DNA of 64,000 bases from Gemmatimonadota bacterium (GTDB lineage Bacteria > Gemmatimonadota > Gemmatimonadetes > Longimicrobiales > Gaopeijiaceae), in the NCBI GenBank assembly GCA_013002885.1, contig JABDLS010000139.1:1-64000 (forward strand), in the 5' to 3' direction. Within the stretch, counting starts at the first letter, position 1. Each line of letters opens with the position of its first letter. The notes below the pieces were generated by a model. It was given only the letters and a program-made list of their open reading frames with translations. It had not been told where the DNA came from and did no database searches. The position numbers and the translations under genes were made by a program. Shown here one piece after another: positions 63,869-64,000 of the stretch.

Positions 63869-64000
63869 ATGAACCGCAAAGCGCTCGACGACTTTGCCAC
63901 CCACTACGGTCTTTCCGCCGAGGGCGTCGAACAGGCATTGGAGCTTGCTCGAGCACGGCCTTCGACGCCGGCCCTGATCGGCTTCTGCGTGCGCCTGCTT
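63869..64000 (+). CDS. Gene truncated at right window edge, unassigned
   Basis: The ATG at 63869 follows GGGAGG and opens a frame running past the window, starting MNRKALDDFATHYGLSAEGV. Only 44 residues are visible: mostly helical, with an amphipathic N-terminus and a hydrophobic beginning of a possible helix (ALIGFCVRLL). It could be a DUF2157-type membrane protein N-terminus, but this is a guess. The gap of 120 bp to the divergent cyclodeaminase gene may hold both promoters. Confidence 0.5.
   Translation, partial: MNRKALDDFATHYGLSAEGVEQALELARARPSTPALIGFCVRLL

Overview
The window looks like part of a chromosome from a high-GC, Gram-negative bacterium. Evidence for an outer membrane is an OmpA/TonB-type plug barrel protein, a lipoprotein with a lipobox and a TonB-like C-terminal domain. 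The GWxTD-domain protein, the large ADOP/MacB-like permease, the monomeric isocitrate dehydrogenase and the general gene style fit Gemmatimonadota or a close relative best. That placement is an inference, since no rRNA gene is present. I saw no tRNA, rRNA, CRISPR array, prophage or insertion sequence.

Layout. 1-2616 (minus): an ECF sigma/anti-sigma pair, HU and carA. 2833-4072: an RNase HI-like gene lacking one catalytic Glu, then a gene-free stretch of about 900 bp. That stretch holds an 80-bp duplicated repeat, a 23-bp inverted repeat and what looks like a complete transcription unit (promoter, about 375 nt of structured RNA, terminator) on the minus strand. 4315-14846 (minus): a central-carbon block in the order gap, ECF sigma, TonB/GWxTD membrane protein, pgk, tpiA, secG, 2-oxoacid dehydrogenase E1 alpha, E1 beta, E2, lipB. 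15011-30190 and on to 32421 (minus): a housekeeping block of pepA, plug-barrel protein, yicC, gmk, rpoZ, coaBC, uracil-DNA glycosylase, polytopic membrane protein, dnaB, ispD, tsaC, low-molecular-weight phosphatase, aroE and comF. Many of these genes overlap by 4 bp. Upstream of that lie ybdK-like and icd genes.

32685-41746 is mixed: a diguanylate cyclase, a lipoprotein, a stand-alone infC, an SDR, a REC/HD-GYP regulator, a DNA-repair cassette (imuB, DUF6504-like, recX), a TVP38-type membrane protein and a 52-residue basic protein. 41774-53844: a NarL-type two-component system facing a plus-strand run of aminotransferase, transketolase-like enzyme, PEP synthase, secreted amidohydrolase and EamA exporter. 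53960-64000: a DUF1854/ABC exporter pair with a terminator in its leader, a membrane protein, an ADOP permease, an MtfA-like peptidase, a small membrane protein, an ornithine cyclodeaminase family enzyme and a truncated gene at the right edge.

The most notable cross-window signal is that five genes (carA, the 20084-21580 membrane protein, infC, the ADOP permease and the mtfA-like gene) appear to start at CTG or ATC. In each, family-conserved residues, membrane segments, Shine-Dalgarno sites or 4-bp overlaps lie upstream of the first ATG/GTG/TTG. The second signal is the orphan RNA unit at 3663-4072.
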